A stretch of DNA of 64,000 bases, from contig PUDQ02000084.1 in assembly GCA_002964805.2 (NCBI GenBank), positions 248,001-312,000 on the forward strand, written 5' to 3'. The DNA comes from Trametes villosa (taxonomy: Eukaryota > Basidiomycota > Agaricomycetes > Polyporales > Polyporaceae). Position numbers and translations under genes: made by a program. The number at the start of each line of letters is the position of its first letter. The first letter of the stretch is position 1. The notes under the pieces were generated by a model. That model searched no databases and was not told the origin of the DNA. It saw only the letters and a list, made by a program, of their open reading frames with translations. Shown in pieces: positions 11,767 through 24,609 of this stretch.

Positions 11767-12467
11767 TGGACACACGAATTCCTTGTTTTGCCTTCAGCCT
11801 TGCGTTCGGCTGTGTCGGGACCCGGGTGACTTTGACACCGGCCCAGTACATTTCGCGGATCTACTAATTACGAGGTGTGATTTTTGTTGCCTTAGGGCAT
11901 AGCAGCATACGTAACCGCAACTACTCCAGCATGATAATTTGAAGTACTAACCGTACATGTGTAGCACCGCACTAGTCCCTATCACTGTCCCTCTAAATCT
12001 AGACAAAGCTCTTGTGCATCAACCGCATCGCGTATTACCGTGAAGACGCGCGCACCGCGTACAAGTAATCCCGACGCGGACCTGCCGCGGATACGGCGAC
12101 CTGGAATGCGCGTTCAGCCATTCAAGGTGGACAATACCCAGATAAGGCGGGAACGCCACGGTGCACAATAGCGCGGCATCGCCGCGGGATGCGGCGGCCC
12201 TGGCGTCCGTGTGGTCGCCGCCGGTCAGCTGGGGCGTGCGCCCGCCTCGAGGCGGGCGCGGCGCCCCGACGTTTGCCACATTTGGCATGCGCGGGAGCAG
12301 GTGCACAGCCCCGGGGTGACTCGGCGACCGCGTCGGGCCCGCCACAAAAGGAGATATCCCCCGCGCGGCGACGCCCCCACCTCTCCCTCCTCCCCCCACC
12401 TTCTGCTGCAGCGTGCGCCTGGTCGGTGCCCGCCCTCCAGTGCAGCGCCCCCCGTAGAGTACACCCC
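11767..12467. other. intergenic, promoter of the HSP20 gene
   Basis: No gene or repeat is seen. Scattered GAA/TTC triplets occur (for example around 12,102-12,123), but a clean heat-shock element of three alternating units is not evident. Confidence 0.5.
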
Positions 12468-13817
12468 ATGACAATGTCATTCCCGTACCATTTTGTGGAC
12501 TACTCCAACCCCGCCACGCCGCGTGTATACTCATGGGACGTCCCTGCAGAGCAAGACGCGCTGCAGATGCCCCAGCAAGACCAACAGACGATGCAGCAAC
12601 ACCAGCAGCCTCAACAGCAGCAGCAGCAGCAGCAACCCCAAGACCGTGTGTCCCCCAGCCAGCTCCAACTCCAGCAGCTCCCGCCCCCGCCGCCCCTACC
12701 AATGGCCGCGCAAGATGTCCAGCAACCGCAACCTCAACCGCTCCCTCAACAGCCCCAACGGCGCACGCAAGGACAGTACACGCCGCACCCGCCCACGATC
12801 GCCCTGCAGCCCACGTCGGCGCAGCCTCAGTATCGGTTTGACATCACGACTGAGGAGCACTTCATGCAGCAGGCCGGTGGCGACGCCCGCCCCGGCTCGT
12901 CCTCGGCCAAGCGGCGCGGCTCGAGCAAGCCCCCGCTGCACGTCGATACCTCGCGCGCGTCGTCCGTCGCGAGCCCCGGGGCGCTCTCGTCCGCGGGGGC
13001 AGGGGCGGGTCCCCTGCGTGCGCCGCCCGCGCGCGCTCACGCGCAGTCTGCGCACCCGTACCGCCGGCCCCAGTCGCGGGCGGCGTCGGGGTCGAGCACC
13101 GGGGCGGCTGCTCCTGTGAGATCACGGCGTGTGAGTGAGCTGCAGTCCGCAGAGACGAGTGCGGGCGGCGCCCTTCGGGGTGGCCTGCCTGCGGTTGGGA
13201 CAGCGATGGCTGTATCTTGTCCGGCGACGGACTCGTGGCGAGAGGGGCTGCTTGGGCTGTCGGAGTTCGCTGGGGCGAGGTGCGTGTTCAGCGGCGGTGG
13301 TCTTCGCGCGTGTTTCTTGATCTATGCCTGCAGTCATGACCCAGAGGCAACACCGACCGCCACACCGCGTGCGCAACATCCACTCCTTCCTCCAGAGCTG
13401 GCGAAACGCTACGGCATCCGCGCCGATATCCACTACAGCGCAGAAGAGAACCTCGTTATCGCAATGTTCGAGCTGCCCGGGGTGAAGCGAAGTGACCTAC
13501 GTATCACCATGGGTCTGTGCCCGTTCAGCCGTGTGCGCCAAATCAACATCGTCGGCATCTCTCGACCTCTCCTGCCGCTGCAAGGCCACGGCGTGCGTGA
13601 GCGCAAGTTCGGCCACTTCATGAGGACGCTGCCAGTGCCATCAGAGACGAAGGTACGCACGCACCCCGACCAGTATGTTCGCCCAACCCGACTTAAATAT
13701 CTTAATCGTTAGCCTGAAGACGTCACCATCACCCTCGAGGACGGAATCCTCACCTTGAAGATACCCGGCGGAGCCCCCGCACAGGCGGAGGAGCTGCAAG
13801 AGATCGCCATCTCCTGA
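12468..13817 (+). CDS. small heat-shock protein (HSP20/alpha-crystallin) with long Q-rich N-terminus
   Basis: This is an ATP-independent holdase chaperone. Exons 12468-13279, 13334-13652 and 13713-13817 join to 411 residues; a second in-frame ATG lies at 12474. The alpha-crystallin domain occupies about residues 305-405: RYGIRADIHYSAEENLVIAM, FELPGVKRSDLRI, a variable loop, RERKFGHFMRTLPVP and DVTITLEDGILTLKIP near the C-terminus. The first 200 residues are disordered, with a polyglutamine/proline tract at about 12,560-12,760 and Ser/Ala/Arg-rich sequence afterwards. That is far longer than the usual 150-200 residue HSP20. The boundary of intron 1 (13280-13333) is the phase-consistent choice; a larger intron starting at the GTGAGT at 13131 cannot be joined in frame with an obvious acceptor. 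Confidence 0.88.
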
Positions 13818-14864
13818 ACATCGTGACCTTGAACGTGCGAGACTCATCCCCGATCGCCTGGTTCTGCTATGTATCCATCCTCAGCTCCGTCGTGCTGCAC
13901 TCTGCTCTATCGTCGCCCGCTACGTCAGCTACAATCGCCGCCCCGATCGCTCGTCCTCGCACCCCCGCTCTGAAGAAAAAATGTATCATAAGTACCGCAC
14001 ATTTCGGCTTCCCTTCGTGATCGTACGGATATTCCCTAATCGCTCTCCCGACTTCAAATTCTTGGACCCTTACCCGTAGCATTTCAGTATACCAGCTCCC
14101 CTCATACCGCCCTCGTGTTGAAGCAGCTGTTTGTGATTGTATCTTGGTATTTATATAGTACATTAGACAGGTGCCCGTTGTCGCGTATCGAACGTGTGTT
14201 CATATCGTGGAATTTGGAACACGCCAGGGAAGCGGGGGAAATAAGCTGAGCTTCAAGCTGAGACATCTATGTTGCATCTATGCACGACAAATATCACAGA
14301 AGACCTGCGGGCCTCGCGGAGAATGCCACCGATTTCCGCGATGCTGATCCCAGGATTACAGGACTGTCCGCGTCGGCAAACGTGTATGCAGCGAATGCTG
14401 ATACATTTTGAGACCGTACTGGCCCGGACGGATTCGTGAACCCATCGCGAAAGACTTAGAAAGACGTTCAAGTAGACTTTTCTTAGCAAATATGCGCAAG
14501 GCTGCCCAAGTAGTAGTGGGCAGCGTCGCGCTGGGAGCAAGCAAACCCACCAGAACGCGCTGCCACCATATGCACACAACCATTGATCAGCCATATGGCC
14601 CCGAACTTCCCCAAATAACTTTCCACTTGGCCATCCATAAGTGAGCGCGTGGAGATTCGCATTGAGATCGAAGCAGCAGGTCTCCTTCAGAGCAACCGTG
14701 GTTCCCATACTACGTAGACATACAAATGTAGATACTCACCTGAGCAAACTTGGATAGCAGCTAGGCGTCAAGGGAGACTTCCATGAGATCCCCTGCCATA
14801 GCGTTGCTTGAGATAGAAGGCGAGAAACGTATGCGCAGGGAAAAATACAACATGAGAGACGATA

Positions 14865-15143
14865 CTGTACCCGCCAGACGTTAAGCGAAGCGACGTAACC
14901 CTAGATTAGGGCGTGGGAAGGGGGAACCCAGGCGATGGGTGGCGGGGACAGGGGGACATAGGCGATATCATTGGCCTGGCGATGGCTAAGCGCCCGCAAG
15001 CGCCCATCGCCTTGAAAAATTACCGAATTGGGAAGGAGGAGGGTAGGCGATGAGTGGCCGGGGACATGGGGACAAGCGCCCATATAGGCGAGGCGACGAG
15101 GCCCCCGGGACAGGGGACATCGCTTAACGTCTGGCGGGTACAG
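14865..15143. mobile_element. MITE-like element with 24-bp terminal inverted repeats and TA target duplication
   Basis: The left end 14865-14888 begins CTGTACCCGCCAGACG and is the exact reverse complement of the right end 15120-15143. A TA dinucleotide flanks both ends (14863-14864 and 15144-15145), as expected of Tc1/mariner-type insertion. The 279-bp element has no coding capacity. Inside, two copies of a roughly 45-bp unit (about 14915-14960 and 15030-15075) share AGGCGATG(G/A)GTGGC and GGGGACA runs. The perfect terminal repeats suggest a recent insertion. No second copy was noticed in this window, and no transposase. Confidence 0.8.
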
Positions 15144-15902
15144 TACAGGCTGCGCGAAAGGTCGCGGCCAAGAGCTCAAAAAAAGGTCGGCGTCTGGTAG
15201 TGACTCGGGATTGGCCGGGGTCAAGCGCCTATTCGAAGGAGGCGCCGGAGAAGAGGAGAAGGATTGGACGCACCCCCGGCGAAGGTCCCATTCCTTCCTC
15301 TATCCACTTCCTTCTCCTCAGTCTTTTCGCAGCACTACGCCACCGGACAGCGTGCTGCTCACTTGCTCGAGTGACAAATTCCCCTGCGCCGAAAAGACCC
15401 GAGGACAGACAGAACGGGCATCCTTGAGTACGCATGATAGGGCGGACCAAACGCTCAATGCGGGATCGACACGTCCTCCGATACACGTCCCTCAAAAGAG
15501 GTTCAAGACGTGCGTATCCGGGACGCGATTCTCCGATCTCAGCTCTTGCGTGGTCGCGGTTCTCACTGTGTCCGCGGGTCACCTGGTGCCGACCCACTCC
15601 CCGCCCGGATGGCGCAGTCCGACGCCATCCTCCGTACGTGAGTCTGATAGTTATGGTGCGCAGTGCGCGCTACAGCGGAGACGGCGTACGCGTACACCTG
15701 ACCGTGGGTGCTGGAGGTCAAGAAAAGGGGCGGAAGTACGGCACGGAGAGGGGATGACCGCAACGCCTGTTTGGGCGGCCGATGGGTGCTTCGAGCGCCG
15801 TCGCACACCGTGCGTCAAGGAGGAGGGTGAAGAAACCACGAACGGTTAAAACGAACACATGGGAAGAACCGATGACCGAACCCCTCTTCTTCCGCCCGAC
15901 TC

Positions 15903-15909
15903 TATAAAT
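15903..15909 (+). promoter_or_regulatory. TATA box of the CYP53 gene
   Basis: TATAAAT lies 47-53 bp upstream of the ATG at 15956, followed by a CT-rich initiator region. Confidence 0.65.
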
Positions 15910-15955
15910 CTCCTCTCACGCGCCTTTATCCTCCATCTCACCCACCACACCCCTC

Positions 15956-18012
15956 ATGGCTCTCCTGGCCACCCTCACATCCCTCGACGCGCCATCCTGG
16001 GCCGCGCTCGCTCTTGCGGCAGTTGTGCTCGTTCACCTTGTGCCCTATCTTCTTGACCCGCACGGAATCCGCGCCTATCCGGGACCCTTCCTGGCCAAGC
16101 TCTCTGACCTCTGGTTAGGCAAGGTCGCAGCGGACGGCCACCGCTCCGAGCGAGTGCACGAGCTGCACGAAAAATACGGTGAGCACCCCCTTTCAAGCTC
16201 CGTCCGACTCGGCGCGCCCGTGACCAGCCCCAGCGCGTCGCCAACGGTTTGCCTTTGGCAGCTGCCTGATGCAGTGGAACAGCGCAGACGAACGCGTGCC
16301 GTCATGACGAACTCGCTAGCCGTTCTAATCAGCCCGGTCGGCGCCTGACACAAACACCGTGTGCTGACCGCCGTCCCCGCAGGCACCTTCGTGCGCATAG
16401 CGCCCAACCACCTCTCCATCGCGGACCCGGACGCGCTCCAAGTCGTCTACGGGCACGGCACTGGCACGCTCAAGTCCAACTTCTACGATGCCTTCGTCTC
16501 TATCCAGCGCGGGCTTTTCAACACGCGCTCGCGCCCCGAGCACGCGCGCAAGCGCAAGATCGTCTCGCACATCTTCTCGCAGAAGAGTGTGCTTGAATTC
16601 GAGCCGCATGTGCGAGTGCACTTGATCCAGCTCTTCAAGCAGTGGGACATGCTCTGCGATGGCGGCGCAAAGGGCCTCTCCGGGAACGAGGGTGAGGGCG
16701 GCTGGCGCGGGCGCGAAGGACGCGTCTGGTATGACTGTCTCCCGTGGTACAACTACCTCGCCTTCGACATCATTGGTGAGTTCTTGTACACAAGCGCTCC
16801 CACCTCACTCGCGTCTGACTTCACATCGCGCCCACAGGCGACCTCGCGTTCGGCGCGCCCTTCGGCATGCTCACCTCCTGCAAGGACTCCGCGCCCGTCG
16901 CAGTCTCGCAGGAGGACGCGATGGCGACGTACGGCAAGGACGCGGCGTACCAGGTGGAGCACTTCCCCGCCGTCCAGGTCCTGAACGACCGCGGCGAGTA
17001 CTCGGCGTCGATGGGCGTGCTCCCGCCGCACTGGCGCCCGCTCGTGAAGCGGCTGCCGTGGTACAACAAGGGCAACCAGGCCGTGCAGCGGCTCGCGGGC
17101 ATCGCGATCGCCGCGGTCGCGCGCCGCCTGGCTGCGCCCGAGAGCGACCGCCGCGACCTGCTTGCGAAGCTCCAGGAGGGGCGCGACGACAATGGCAACC
17201 CGATGGGTCGCCCGGAGCTAACTGCTGAGGCGCTCACGCAGCTCATTGCCGGCTCGGATACCACCTCGAAGTGCGCACATCCCTCCTTGTCCACTCCACG
17301 CTATGCGTCGTACTGACGCTCGTGTCATAGCTCGTCTTGCGCGATCACGTACTATCTCGCGAAGTACCAGCACGTCCAGTTGAAGCTGCAGCGGGAACTC
17401 GACGAGGCGCTCGGCGGCGAGGACGACGCGGTGGCGCCGTACGAGACCGTGAAACGCCTCCCGTACCTCGAAGCGGTCATCGACGAGGCGCTGCGCATCC
17501 ACGCAACCTCGGGCATCGGCCTCCCGCGCATCGTGCCCCCAGGCGGCCTGGAGGTCTGCGGGCGGTGGTTCCCCGAGGGCACCGTGCTCTCCGTGCCGAC
17601 GTACACGATCCACCGCGACCGCGCGGTGTGGGGCGACGACCCGGAGGAGTTCCGCCCGGAGCGCTGGTTTGAGCAGGACAAAGTCGCGGTCCAGAAGGCG
17701 TTTAACCCCTTCTCGTTCGGCCCGAGGTCAGCAGCCCTGTCGTTGTGCCCAGGAGAGTAAACTAATCTGCTTTTTGCAGGAGCTGCGTCGGACGGAACCT
17801 TGCGAACCTGGAGCTACTGGTGATCGTCGCTTCCATATTCCGCCGCTATCACTTCGTGCTTCAGGACCCCGAGGCTCCGGTAAGTTTGCATCGGCATGCA
17901 GTAGGTGACTCGTATGGCTGACACTACCCCCGCATCATAGCTTGCGACGAACGAGGGTTTCTTGCGCAAGCCCCTCAAGTGCGTTGTCGGCATGAAGCGC
18001 AGGAACGTCTGA
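15956..18012 (+). CDS. cytochrome P450, CYP53-like (benzoate 4-monooxygenase family)
   Basis: This is a membrane-anchored microsomal P450. CYP53 enzymes para-hydroxylate benzoate and related aromatic acids, feeding the beta-ketoadipate route. Exons 15956-16178, 16383-16775, 16838-17270, 17331-17726, 17780-17879 and 17941-18012 join to 538 residues. An N-terminal hydrophobic anchor (WAALALAAVVLVHLVPYLL) is followed by a proline hinge. Family-typical text is KYGTFVRIAPNHLSI and NYLAFDIIGDLAFGAPFGML. The I-helix reads AGSDTTSNS, the ExxR is EALR, the PERF-type motif is FRPERW, and the haem loop is FSFGPRSCVGRNL with the ligand Cys intact. Intron 1 is 204 nt, unusually long here. Neighbours do not suggest a metabolic cluster. 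The family call rests on remembered motifs; benzoate as substrate is inference. Confidence 0.87.
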
Positions 18013-18212
18013 GGCGCCTCTACACGGCGACGGGTACACGTATCGTGCGAGCGTTCCAACCTCACGACTCCCAGAGGATACGCCCTGGACAAATCTTACA
18101 CGCGATGTTCTTCTCACTGTACAATATTGCAACGATACATACAGTAATTCGACGATATGTTGGCGAAATCCTTTGCTTGGACTACATGCGGTTCTACTTG
18201 CTACAACTTGCA

Positions 18213-21200
18213 TCACCTTCCGGTCATGATCTCCGAGCGGCATAGCGGGCAGCTCGACGAATGGCTCGTGTTGAACCACTGCGATGCACAAAGTCAGTAC
18301 GGATGGGAACACTTGCTCAGGAGCATACACACCTTGTACAGGCACGCGGCGTGGAACCGGTTCTTGCATGTCTTACACGGCTTGCGGGGTAAGCTCCCGT
18401 CCGTGGCGTTCACGACACTGCGGACGCACGAGATGGGGGGATGCAGACGGTCAGCAGGCGGCCGGATCTCAAAGGCGGGATGACGCACGAGTAGCAGATC
18501 GCGCACTCCGCGACTCCCTCGAAGTGTGACGTGACGTTCTTGAGGAAGAAGCCCAGGCCGTCCACGATGCTTCCGCTCTAGAACCCGCTCGCGTCAGCAT
18601 CCTCCTCCTAAGATACGCGCAAACCAAGACTGCGCACCCGGAAAGTCAAGATCTGCTGCACGCCGAGCTCCCACGCGCGCCAGCGGTCGTCCGTGACGCC
18701 GACGTGCTTCGCGTCCTTGACCTCGATCGTGTGCAGCGGCCAGTCCGCGGGGAGCTTCACGGTGAGCTCGAGCTGGTGCTCGTCGACCGCGAAGCCGGCG
18801 GTGACCTCGTTCACCGCGCCTGCGACCTTGATCGTGACGTTCTCGCCAGAGAGCTCGGCTGCGGCGTTCGGGTCCTTGACGCGCGCGAGTTCTGTGCGGA
18901 TGATCGCGGGGGAGAAGTGCTTCGACGTGTAGGACGCGACAGCGGTCGAGAGTTGGCGGTCGCGGCAGTCGGCGAGCCATGTTCGGATGAGAGACGGCAG
19001 GAGGAGGAGGGTTCGGTAGTAGACGTGGGCGGCAAGAAGACGGAGGCTGATGGGTGAGTCGGTGGAGTAGTCTACAAACGTTGATGAGTGAGTTAAGACG
19101 TGTTGCCATAAAAGAGGCACGTACAGTCAAGGTAGAATTCGTCTATGTCCCATATGTCTAGCTTGAAGGCTTTCGCTATACCTCCATACAGATCCAGGAG
19201 ACTGAACAACGTCGGTAGAAGTTTCGTCGCGACGAGGTCAAGGTCCCGAATCTGGTCGATGTAGCCCGACTTGACTTTCAGAGACTGGAATCGTTGTCAG
19301 CAACGTAGTAACATGCTTAGTGTGGTGTACATACAGCATCTGTGAACAGGTCGAGAGTGACCATCCAGGCGAGCAAGTAGCCAAACCATTCCTGTCGCAG
19401 AATTAGCACCAATCACGCAGGGAGGATGTCATTTGGAAGCTACCTCGTTATGCTCGTCGGTCTCATCGTGATTCAGAGTGCGCTGCAGGATGTCTAGCAA
19501 CTCGAGAGGCAGCTCGACTTTCATATCGCCTTCGGTATCCACGGCTGCTTCAATGACCAAGCTCTCGGTGTACTTCTTCGCCGCTTCGTGCAGAAGCTGG
19601 TAGGCCATGCGCTGGACACTGCTCGAGCCGTCCGTAACCAAATGGCACATCTATGGATATGTTAGACGGTGTCGTTCTGTAGCGGGGCTATCTACTCACC
19701 TTCGACAGTGTTTCGCGCGTGATAAGCGACGATGGCAGATCCTGCACAATCTGCAAGGCGAGCTCTCGGCACAAGGAAAGCAGGGTCGACGCCGTCCCAG
19801 TTTCTGTCGCAGTCCTTTAGCGGTCGGTTTCCCCACGACAAACTGGACAAGGGTACTCACCGAGCTTCGTCGAGACCAAGTCTCGGATCAGGGCTAGGTT
19901 CGCCGCCCGTCTCTCTTCCCATACAGCCCTGAGCGCCTTATTGGTTGATACCAAGTCCTCAATGACGATGAAGAGGCGTAGCGTCCTGCTGAGCGTGACC
20001 AAGGTAGAAGAGTCATCCAGGGAGGCGTTCTGTGCTCACACTCAATAAATCTCGAATCGGGATCAAACTTCATCCCAGCTACGTACCTCGAGGTTGTTCT
20101 CCGTGACGTCGAAGATCAGATCCCAATGCGCGCCGGGCACATTCTGCAGGATCGGCGCCAAATGCACGAACACGAGCGTCATCTCGCTCTGCACCTCCTC
20201 GTCCAGGTCCTCGTCGGACGTGATCCACTGCTGGCACGCCTTGATGAGGTTGACCGCGCGGAGCTGCGGCAGGAAGACGATGTCCGACTCGGGGTCTGGC
20301 GCGGCCGCCGCGAGGTTGCGCAGGATCCAGAGGCCCTCGCTGTTTGCCTTCGACGCCGGGATGCCGAGCGTGCCCGCCGCGAGCTCGTTGCGGAAGCGGT
20401 CCAGACGCGGTGGCTCTGGCGCATATCTTGTCACGGAGAAGATGATCGCCAACGATGTGTGCGGAGCTGCCTCGCAAGATGAGCGACAGCACGACGCATA
20501 GACACGGAGGGCGGCCCTTACCAAGCTTTTCCATCTTCCTGGCGACCAACATCCACTGGTCAGCATCCACTTTCGTCGCGTTGCTGAGGGCATGCTGGAG
20601 GATCAGGTGGACTATCCGAGACGTGCGTACGTTATCCTGCCGCTTGGCACGGTTCACGATGTCGACGATGAGCTGGCCAGTGCCATTGAGCGCATCTTTC
20701 GCATTCTGCGAGAGCAGAGCGTTCGTGACGCGCGTGTGCCAGAGTTCCTCCGCGGTCGACGAGAGCAGGTACGTCGCGACTTGCTGGACCCGATCCAGTA
20801 TGCCCTGAAGCACGGTGCGTGGTACCGAGCGCGTGAACATAGGGCTGTCAGAGGCTGGGAGGTGTTTGAGCTCTTCGGCGTGGATGGTCAGGGCAAAGAG
20901 ATGACGGAGCGCCCAGACGTTTTCCCTGGCGGCGTGTCGATCGTCTGCGAGGTGGATGAGGAGGCCGTTGACTATCCGCGCGTACTTGCAGAAGCCCGCC
21001 GAATCGTAGACCGGAGAGTAGGGAGTGGCGGGGCGATACAGCGTTGCGGGCGGCACGAGAGGATCGACGGCTGCCAGGCTGGAATCGAGCGGTGTAGAGG
21101 GCATTGTGTCGAGCATTCCTGACAGATCCTCTTGCGACGGGAAGATCTCCGCTACGACGTTGATGTCGACATCCAGAGAAGATGTCGACAGGGTCCGCAA

Positions 21201-24200
21201 GATTTGTTGGGGACTATGGAACGCGGGTGTGAGCGACTTTCGAGTGAAGCGATACGCTAGCCACCTACGTCGGCCTGGCGGTGCTATCCACGAGTAGCTC
21301 GCGAAGGAGCTGCTTGATGACCGCAACTGCTCCGCTCTTCGCCTGGTCGGACGCTGCTGCGGCTCCCTTCTCCCAAAGAGACACGGCCACGGCTTGTTGT
21401 CCCTGCTCCACAGCAGCGAACTGTGGGAGGAGGAACGCGAAGAGGAAGACGTATGGGAGGAAGGAGGAAGATACGGCTTCCAACGACCCTGCACATTCCT
21501 GCCGCTCGCTGAGCCCTCGTATTAGCTCGAGCGGGGCCACGAAGGCTTGTAGGGAGGCCTTCTCGTCGTGCAGGACGCTGTCGAAGTGGAGGACGAACGC
21601 GTCCACCAGGCTGCGAAGGAGGTTCTCTCGGCAACTCTGCATGATGAAGAGATCTGGATAGCCCAACGTGAGCGATGCGACATGGTACGCCAGAGATGAA
21701 TGCCTACTCGACGAGCCGAGTAGTCTGCGGGCCAAAGAAGCGTGCGCGGCATTTGCCGACCCGGAGAGCACATCTGCCAACAGGCTCCCTGCGGCTTCAT
21801 CCAGTTCTCCTTGGGATTGCAGGTATGCTGGCAGCGAGTTGTGATCAGCCGCGTCCAGGAGTACGGGTAGTGTTGCTTCAACGTCTTCTGGATAGCGGGA
21901 AACAGTCTCGAGCACGTGATGCCACACATCAGAACAAGCTGCCTCGTCCTGTCGGTACTTGAGGTAAAGCAGGAGGAGCGACGGGATCGTCGTGAGTAGG
22001 CGGCGTGTTTGGCGCTGTACGAGGTCGTCCACTCGCTTCCCGTATCGTTTAGTCAGCTGTACGGATAAGTGAGGGGATGTAGACGACACCTTTGCAACTT
22101 GAGCATCCGTGAAGACGTGTTCGCCGAATGCATCCAGGATGCCAACACGCGACGCAATCCGTTCGCGATTCGCATCCTCCGCCCCGAGGGCCGCGGCGCA
22201 GTGATCTAGAGCCGACCTGACAATCTGTGCGACCAAAACGCGAGCTGCATCGCTAGGTGGCGTGCCCGATTGCAACTGCTCAGAAAGCTGTTGAAGCACT
22301 TCGGGCGCAAGCGCTGCGGTAGACGCGGCGTCTGTCTCCACAGACTTCTGCACTGCACTGGCAAACGCGGTCCAGGTTGCTTCGAACAGCTCTGAAACGA
22401 AGGGTTAGCTGCCAGCGATCTTTGGGTAAACGAATTATTGACTGACCTGGGGAGATCTTGTGTAACGATGCGAACGTCCGGGCCAAGTATTCTCCGGCAT
22501 CCTTTCCTCGTACCTTCAGTCGTCCCGACGACACCTCTTCCCACGTGCGCACGATCTGGCTCCGCGAGAACGCCTTGATGTCGCTGTCGACGTCGACAGC
22601 CTGCGGCGCATCCGCGCCGTGCAGCAGAGATGCTACAATCTCTTTGGGGGCGTGGCTCATCCGCTGTAGGAAGAACACGAGCGACTCCAGAACGGATGAC
22701 AAGAACGCGGCAGAGGCGGCAACCCGGTCGAGTGAGTTGAGGACCCGAGCATCCACGGCTGCCCAAAAAGACGTGAAGAGCTCCTCTAGTGGGTGGGTAG
22801 AGGAGGAGGCGATGATCTAGAGTACCGGTGAGTGCTGGGAATTTGGTTTCGCGGAGCATACATACCGGTGGGGGGATGGTGGATAGGATGACAAGGACAG
22901 CTGGGTAACCCTGCACGGGAGAGCCGGAGCAACCTGTGGCAAGGAACTGCAGGAACTCGATGTATGCGCGAGAGGAGCCTCCTAGCGCGTCAGCCGAAGG
23001 CTTTGACGGTATAGACTTGGAGCCTTCGTCATCGTCGCTATCACCAGAGTTTGACGCATCGTCTTCGTCTTTCTCTGACTGTGCCTCGAAGTTCCAAGCA
23101 TTCGGGTGTTCTGATCGGTTTCAGCATGTCATTGACTAGTAGTGTGCGGGCGCACTGACCTTTCAGGAACATCAGCAGGGGTTGCCACATTGCAGCTCTG
23201 ACGATGGTGTCAGGCTCTACCCAGGCGGATCGTAATACAGCAGAGCTCAGCACAGGGAGTAGCGGATCGAGGTGCCCTGTGAGAATGTCAGCGAGATTGA
23301 CTTGGACATGAGCCGTAGTCCTACCCTTGCAGTTCTGCAACAACGCTTGAAGGAGCGACCACGCTGATCGCCTCACGACAGGCTGGCCGAAGCCATAACT
23401 CTCTGTATGGACGAAAGGTGGTGTCGTGCCGTGGTACAATGAAGACCATAGCGCGGGATTTGCAAGAGGGGGGAGGAAGTCATCGATTGTAAGGGCAGTT
23501 TCGCTAGCCTTCTCCTTTGCTTTCGCTCTTTCTGACGCGCCGAACTTGGTATCTGCAAGTTGAAGAAACGGGAATAATATTAAATACGCGTACATGTATG
23601 TCGAAGAGTATGCGAGACACCCACTCAAGATCCACTCCGTCGCGCCGAACGCCCCTACGCGTAGCCGCGCCTTCCTGTCCTGCTCTTCTTCCTCGTCTTC
23701 GTCTGCCTTCGGTCGTGAGATTGATTCGTCATCTCTCCTCACCGGCGTGCCGCGTCCGGACCCCCTCCTTGATGATGCCGGTGTGGGCAGAACCGACTGG
23801 ACGGGGTTGAGGTACAGGTAGACTCCAGCCGGGTCAAGTAGCGTTCGCTGAACGAAGTCCCAGAGTCGAGGGAAAAGGGTTTCGTCTAGCACAAGTTTGT
23901 CCTCGGGTGCTCCCGAGGTAGCCACATATCTAGTCCAAGACTCGCGAGCATGAGAAGAGACTTGTCGGTCGGCGTCATGAGCAGCAAGACACCAGCTTCC
24001 GAGGATGGATTCTGCGTGATCAGAGCTCGCGACTTCTCGTATCTGGAAGAACGTTTCTTTGCGCAGCTCAGGGATGCTGAGCAGAGTGGTATGCAGTCCA
24101 ACTGCGAGCAAGCGGAGACGTCTTGACGGATGCAGGAAGAGGGTAGGGAGGTGGTGCAGCTGCGGTGCGAGAACGCGATCGGTAAGCGAGCGTGGATGGG

Positions 24201-24609
24201 GTACATCAGAAGGGCTTACCCAGACAGGGATGGTGTCTCGCAGGGTGTATATCAGGTACTCGTCCTCTCCTCCGCGCTGAGCCTTGGACACCCATCCCGA
24301 CTGCAGTTCCTCGAGCGCGCGTCGTTTGGTGGTCGAATCCTTCTTAGAAAGCAATCGGAGGACAATCAAGAGTTCCGGAGGCAGCTTCTGCGCAAGACCG
24401 AGCGTGTCGAGGGGATTTGGCTGGACTGGGGCGGGCTTTACGGGAGGGATGTAGACCTTCTTGCGCGGCTCCTTCTTGTTTTTCTTGTCCTTGCCCTTCG
24501 GCTTCTTCTCCTGAGGCTCCTCTGGCGCTCCGGTTGCGTGAGCGGCTTTCCGGGCATGTTTCTTGCGCGTCCCCGCCGACGCTGAGGACTTCGCCTTCGG
24601 TGGTGGCAT
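18213..24609 (-). CDS. LTN1: listerin E3 ubiquitin ligase (Ltn1/Rkr1)
   Basis: This is the ribosome quality-control ligase that ubiquitinates nascent chains stalled on the 60S subunit. It starts at ATG 24609-24607 (MPPPKAKSSAS), with a Lys-rich N-terminal stretch and the conserved ELLIVLRLLSKKDSTTKRRA. Long HEAT-type helical repeats follow through about 18 exons to the stop at 18213-18215. The last exons carry the RWD-like region (SDCRDRQLS-type text, KHFSPAIIRTELARVKDP, DWPLHTIEVKD) and then the RING: CAICYSVV at the exon ending 18489, KPCKTCKNRFHAACLYK (18417-18333) and WFNTSHSSSCPLCRSE (18278-18216). The RING cysteine/histidine set is complete. Two introns (60 nt near 24,170-24,230 and 72 nt near 23,555-23,630) are read through in frame and could be mistaken for coding sequence. 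The predicted length of about 1,800 residues matches the family. Confidence 0.93.

Larger units (their letters stand above)
13818..15955. other. intergenic with a transposon-like insertion; promoter of the CYP53 gene
   Basis: The stretch holds the inverted-repeat element at 14865-15143 and a TATA box at 15903-15909. Open frames at 14253-14708 (minus) and 15211-15849 (plus) are without codon bias or recognisable domains and are treated as chance. Confidence 0.6.

Noticed and set aside
14253..14708. 151-codon open frame (minus)
   Set aside because: Cys/Trp-rich random-looking translation without splice partners or codon bias.
15211..15849. 212-codon open frame (plus) upstream of CYP53
   Set aside because: Composition and codon use look random and it ends inside the CYP53 promoter region.
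15956..18012. P450 as the core of a secondary-metabolite cluster
   Set aside because: Neighbours are a chaperone and LTN1; there is no backbone synthase, transporter or tailoring enzyme nearby.
18012..18213. loss of the RING domain from LTN1, since the long open frame stops at 18608
   Set aside because: The stop is in an intron; three further exons down to 18213 supply a complete RING.
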